A stretch of DNA of 6,166 nt. It comes from an uncultured Desulfohalobiaceae bacterium. Its GTDB lineage: Bacteria > Desulfobacterota > Desulfovibrionia > Desulfovibrionales > Desulfonatronovibrionaceae. The stretch is taken from assembly GCA_913055195.1 (NCBI GenBank), contig CAJXJU010000081.1, positions 1-6,166 of the forward strand. Reading direction: 5' to 3'. Numbering within the stretch: position 1 is the stretch's first letter; each line of letters opens with the position of its first letter. Shown one piece after another: positions 5,863-6,166 of the stretch. The notes under the pieces were generated by a model. It did not search any database. It was not told where the DNA came from and worked only from the letters and a program-made list of their open reading frames with translations. A program made the position numbers and the translations under genes.

Positions 5863-6063
5863 CTAAAATGAATTAGGCAACAACTTTTTAACCTGCTTCA
5901 TATTGGCGCTGTCCACAAGCGCTGGCTGGCCCAATCTTCTTTTTCTTTTGGCATTTTTCTTGGTTAAAATATGCCTTAAATTTTGTCTTCTTCTCCTAAC
6001 CTTCCCTGTACCAGTCAAAGAAAAGCGCTTGGCCGCGCTTCGATTTGTCTTAATCTTAGGCAT
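5863..6063 (-). CDS. rpmI: Large ribosomal subunit protein bL35
   Basis: A 66-residue, very basic protein with the complete L35 pattern: MPKIKTNRSAAKRFSLTGTG, a KVRRRRQNLRHILTKKNAKRKRRL core, and a C-terminal segment ending QVKKLLPNSF. It is a component of the 50S subunit. An ideal AGGAGG site lies five bases before the ATG. It is the first gene of the operon visible here. By synteny infC (IF3) should precede it just off the right edge. In E. coli rpmI translation is repressed by L20 binding upstream, and this gene is preceded here by strong hairpins that could play a comparable part. Confidence 0.97.
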   Translation of the reverse strand: MPKIKTNRSAAKRFSLTGTGKVRRRRQNLRHILTKKNAKRKRRLGQPALVDSANMKQVKKLLPNSF

Positions 6064-6084
6064 GTTATCCTCCTATAAAGAGTC

Positions 6085-6111
6085 GCCTGCAAAAAGTCCC
6101 TTTTTGCAGGC
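6085..6111. promoter_or_regulatory. Perfect 12-bp hairpin immediately upstream of the rpmI ribosome site
   Basis: GCCTGCAAAAAG and CTTTTTGCAGGC are perfectly complementary around a 3-base loop. The stem ends about ten bases before the rpmI AGGAGG on the leftward transcript. It is not a typical terminator because no T run follows the stem on either strand. Its position between infC and rpmI is where E. coli has the L20 translational operator, so a regulatory role is possible. A pure repeat origin or an RNA-processing site is equally compatible. Confidence 0.5.
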
Positions 6112-6113
6112 AA

Positions 6114-6166
6114 TGTTGAATGCTTCACCCTGTTGAATGCTGTCAGGGACAGCCCCGCAAAGCGGG
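6114..6166. repeat. TGTTGAATGCT direct repeats and REP-like hairpins at right edge
   Basis: TGTTGAATGCT occurs twice (6114-6124 and 6131-6141, period 17). The second copy runs into the hairpin GCTGTC-AGG-GACAGC (6139-6153), followed by CCCGC-AAA-GCGGG (6154-6166), cut by the window end. Alternatively, GGGACAGCCCCGC is the left half of a longer palindrome that would continue into GCGGGGCTGTCCC beyond the edge. The GGGACAG motif is shared with the repeats near the RAYT fragment at the other end of the window. The 3' end of infC should lie further right; no coding sequence is credited here. Confidence 0.5.

Overview
The window looks like a chromosomal segment of a moderately AT-rich Gram-negative bacterium, most likely a Desulfobacterota (delta-proteobacterial, Desulfovibrionales-like) sulfate-reducer relative. 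The taxonomic guess rests on the gene order rpmI-rplT-pheS-pheT followed by a MerR-type regulator, and on a PheS with a four-cysteine knuckle. It is inference, because no rRNA or other marker is present.

Right half (about 1730-6063, minus strand): the conserved translation operon. rpmI (L35), rplT (L20), pheS and pheT (the two subunits of phenylalanyl-tRNA synthetase) are transcribed leftward. infC would be expected just beyond the right edge but is not in view. A cluster of hairpins sits directly upstream of rpmI. An unusual 260-bp gap between pheS and pheT holds a large imperfect inverted repeat enclosing three hairpins, shaped like a cloverleaf. The operon ends about 70 bp after pheT at a strong Rho-independent terminator.

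Middle (about 823-1659): a Phd/YefM-RelE toxin-antitoxin pair on the plus strand, with its own promoter and a TGTACA-containing palindromic operator. It lies between pheT and the merR-like gene that normally follows pheT, and is bracketed by two identical 47-bp direct repeats. Each repeat contains a copy of the terminator, so the module looks like an insertion or duplication that uncoupled merR from the operon.

Left end (1-753): the 3' end of a REP-associated tyrosine transposase (RAYT) gene on the plus strand. Next is a 21-codon vestige of a pheT 3' end (79% nucleotide identity to the intact pheT), flanked by short repeats containing GGGACAGG, and then the small merR-like gene. These point to a recombination-prone boundary to the left of a well-conserved operon.

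I do not see a novel multi-gene system. The noteworthy signals are structural: the duplicated terminator around the TA module, the pheT vestige, the cloverleaf between pheS and pheT, and the hairpin cluster before rpmI.
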